Shown piece by piece: positions 62,642 through 64,000 of a stretch of DNA of 64,000 nucleotides (positions within the stretch are counted from its first letter, which is position 1; each line of letters starts with the position of its first letter). The DNA is from Thermodesulfobacterium hydrogeniphilum. GTDB taxonomy: Bacteria > Desulfobacterota > Thermodesulfobacteria > Thermodesulfobacteriales > Thermodesulfobacteriaceae. The DNA is taken from the NCBI RefSeq assembly GCF_000746255.1, contig NZ_JQKW01000006.1, forward strand, positions 301,694 to 365,693. The letters run 5' to 3'. A program made the position numbers and the translations under genes. The notes under the pieces are model-generated. The model had not been told where the DNA came from and ran no database searches. It was given only the letters and a program-made list of their open reading frames with translations.

Positions 62642-63489
62642 TTCTTTTTCTCCATATAAGTTAAAAATACATCCTCTAAATTTACTCTTCTTAAGCTAAC
62701 AAAATATTTTTTGCTATATCTTAGTAGTTCTTGTTCTGCCTCATCTTTAGATTTAAAGTAAAAAGTTTTTGTTTTATTTTGTAAATACACATCAAGAGCA
62801 TAATTTCCTAAACGATTTACAAAATTTTTGGGAGTATCTATATCTATAATTTTTCCTGAAAAAATAAAAGCTACTCTATCTGCTAAGATTTCTGCTTCTT
62901 CCATATAATGAGTAGTAAGTAAAATAGTAGTTCCATTGGATTGAATATTTTTGATAAAACTCCATATTTTTCTTCTTATATGAGGATCAAGTCCTACAGT
63001 TGGTTCATCAAGAAGTAAAATTTTAGGATTGTGCATAAGAGCTCTTATAATAAGAACACGACGTCTCATACCTCCAGAAAGTTCTTTTATTTTTGACTTT
63101 CTTCGGAAAGTGAGATCAGCAAGTTCTAAAAGTTCTTCAATTCTTTTTTTTATTTGATCTAAAGACATTCTGTAAAGAAATCCATGAATTAGAAGATTTT
63201 CTTCTACAGAAAGTTCTAAATCCAAATTAATAGTTTGAGGAACAATACCTATTTGATTTTTTGCCCAAATGGGATTATTGAAAATACTTTTATTAAAAAT
63301 ATAAATATTACCAGAAGTAGGTTGAGTTAATCCTGAAATTATTCTGATAATAGTTGTTTTCCCGGCTCCATTAGGACCTAAAAGAGCAAAGAGTTCCTTC
63401 TCTTTTATTTCAAAAGAGATACCTTTTAAAGCTAAAACTGAAGGATATCTTTTTACAAGGTTTTCTATTTTAAGAGCTATGTTAGACAT
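62638..63489 (-). CDS. ABC-2 transporter ATP-binding protein
   Basis: A 283-residue ATPase. Seen: LKIENLVKRYPSVLALKGISFEI, Walker A LLGPNGAGKTT, the Q-loop IGIVPQTINL, signature KELSGGMRRRVLIIRAL, Walker B ILLLDEPTVGLDP and TTHYMEEAEILADR, which are characteristic of DrrA/CcmA-like exporters. The C-terminus has a short extra domain ending VSLRRVNLEDVFLTYM. It begins the three-gene minus-strand group with the permease and the CDF transporter. Confidence 0.94.
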   Translation of the reverse strand: MSNIALKIENLVKRYPSVLALKGISFEIKEKELFALLGPNGAGKTTIIRIISGLTQPTSGNIYIFNKSIFNNPIWAKNQIGIVPQTINLDLELSVEENLLIHGFLYRMSLDQIKKRIEELLELADLTFRRKSKIKELSGGMRRRVLIIRALMHNPKILLLDEPTVGLDPHIRRKIWSFIKNIQSNGTTILLTTHYMEEAEILADRVAFIFSGKIIDIDTPKNFVNRLGNYALDVYLQNKTKTFYFKSKDEAEQELLRYSKKYFVSLRRVNLEDVFLTYMEKKK

Positions 63490-63626
63490 TAAGAAATAAA
63501 ATTTTAAAATTATTTTAAAAGATTAGATTTAAGTTTAACAATTTTAAATTTTTAATTGTAACAATGATTTTAATTTTAACAATATACCAATTTAAAACCA
63601 AAATTCCCTGATAAAATAGGTTGGAA
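63490..63626. other. Intergenic region upstream of the insertion sequence
   Basis: 137 very A+T-rich bases between the ABC ATPase start and the IS hairpin. It must hold the promoter for the minus-strand ABC operon and the left end of the insertion sequence. I could not fix the terminal inverted repeat or target duplication because the right end is outside the window. Confidence 0.4.
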
Positions 63627-63663
63627 GGGCACCAAACAAACACCTTTCACCCAGGAGGTGCCC
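63627..63663 (+). promoter_or_regulatory. Hairpin sequestering the transposase ribosome-binding site
   Basis: GGGCACC (63627-63633) pairs with GGTGCCC (63657-63663), whose arm includes most of the strong AGGAGGTG (63653-63660) before the ATG at 63666. CACCT at 63641-63645 offers a second pairing with AGGTG. In several IS families such a structure blocks translation of read-through transcripts. Confidence 0.6.
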
Positions 63664-63665
63664 CT

Positions 63666-64000
63666 ATGAATATTATACCACTTCTCACTATCTCCTCTCT
63701 CTTATCTACTCTATAGCCCTCGGTGAAGGAAATCTCTGCGATGTGGACTTACTTAAAGAAGACCTCCCACAAAAACAAAAAACTTTGGCAGGATTTAAAA
63801 AAGTCCCTGATAGCAGAAGAATCTCCGAATATCTCTGTCGCTTTGACAAAAACTCCCTTTCTTCTCTCTCAAATATAGCCGAATTTTTAGCATCTAAGCT
63901 TATTAAACCCGTTATAGAACATGAACTCTCCCAGCGTGGTTGGCTACCTATTTTCATAGATGGAACAGCCATTGAAGTCTATGGAAAATATTTTGAAAAA
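63666..64000 (+). pseudogene. DDE transposase, 3'-truncated by window edge, with apparent frameshift
   Basis: ATG 63666 follows AGGAGGTG but meets TAG after 16 codons (MNIIPLLTISSLLSTL). From about 63704, another frame (one base back) continues with YSIALGEGNLCDVDLLKEDL, then PQKQKTLAGFKKVPDSRRI, SEYLCRFDKNSLSSL and FIDGTAIEVYGKYFEK at the edge. The IDG...YGK block looks like the first catalytic Asp region of an IS4/IS1380-type DDE transposase. Joining the frames at 63704-63716 gives a continuous protein, so this copy carries a one-base lesion or uses frameshifting. Confidence 0.7.

Larger units (their letters stand above)
63627..64000 (+). mobile_element. Insertion sequence, left part only
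   Basis: It contains a transposase start with a hairpin-guarded ribosome-binding site, and runs off the window end. It is richer in G+C than the upstream DNA and carries a DDE-type transposase N-terminal half. The family is uncertain (IS1380/IS4-like). Confidence 0.75.

Noticed and set aside
63706..63972. Minus-strand open frame at the window end
   Set aside because: It is antisense to the transposase reading frame, which shows clear transposase motifs on the plus strand.

Overview
The window is a dense, strongly A+T-rich bacterial chromosome segment. It suggests a thermophilic, Gram-negative, diderm bacterium, most likely a relative of Thermodesulfobacteria; this is inferred from gene content because no search was possible. 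Diderm traits are kdsB (Kdo for LPS), a TolC-type outer-membrane channel, lipoproteins with lipoboxes and an SmpA-like protein. Thermophile and archaea-like flavour comes from a KaiC/RAD55-type ATPase next to a COG1318-type regulator, a DUF2250-like winged helix, a TtuA-like tRNA thiolase, a KptA-like protein and an STT3 oligosaccharyltransferase.

Layout. 1-9 kb: the 3' part of mnmG, a poly(A)-polymerase/CCA-transferase family gene, a SagB-type oxidoreductase, a degenerate KptA-like gene, rpoD, a compact SF1 helicase, an STT3 protein and a cupin. 9-17 kb: argB, valS, two tandem PilZ genes and smc. 17-24 kb: the KaiC-like/COG1318-like pair, a divergent multidomain c-di-GMP protein, pyk and holA. 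24-32 kb: a ParB-like gene, purC, a Rho_N-type basic protein, a short type IA topoisomerase, a winged helix, folC, a cation exchanger, a universal stress protein and a zinc-ribbon protein. 32-40 kb: a complete MacAB-TolC-type efflux operon with a promoter/operator signature, an APC permease and MarC. 40-49 kb: a flippase-like membrane protein, the infB-ylxP-rbfA-nrnA-truB translation/RNA operon, then kdsB, memo, gltX and tRNA-Pro(UGG).

49.3-54.1 kb: a 4.8-kb integrative element in tRNA-Pro, bounded by a perfect 49-bp direct repeat (attL inside the intact tRNA, attR at 54070-54118). It carries a tyrosine integrase, a small HTH (Xis-like) protein, a RepA/RecA-fold ATPase with a disturbed 5' end and internal iteron-like GTTTCA repeats, an unknown 132-aa protein, a 43-aa membrane peptide and a second HTH protein. 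Its codon and base usage is visibly richer in G+C than the host. No known cargo is recognisable. This is the most novel part of the window.

54-64 kb: a membrane diguanylate cyclase, a TtuA-like tRNA thiolase fused to a rhodanese-like domain lacking its cysteine, an SmpA-like lipoprotein, pcm, a LOG-like gene, an RsuA/RluB-type pseudouridine synthase, ResB, a cation diffusion facilitator, an ABC-2 exporter and the start of an insertion sequence that runs off the end.

Functional links. c-di-GMP signalling recurs: one probable cyclase, one probable phosphodiesterase and two PilZ receptors. The other themes are translation and RNA maturation, cell-envelope export and one small mobile genome. Every start quoted was checked against the upstream sequence. 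Several genes have start codons only a few bases below a plausible -10 box and no Shine-Dalgarno sequence, suggesting leaderless transcripts.
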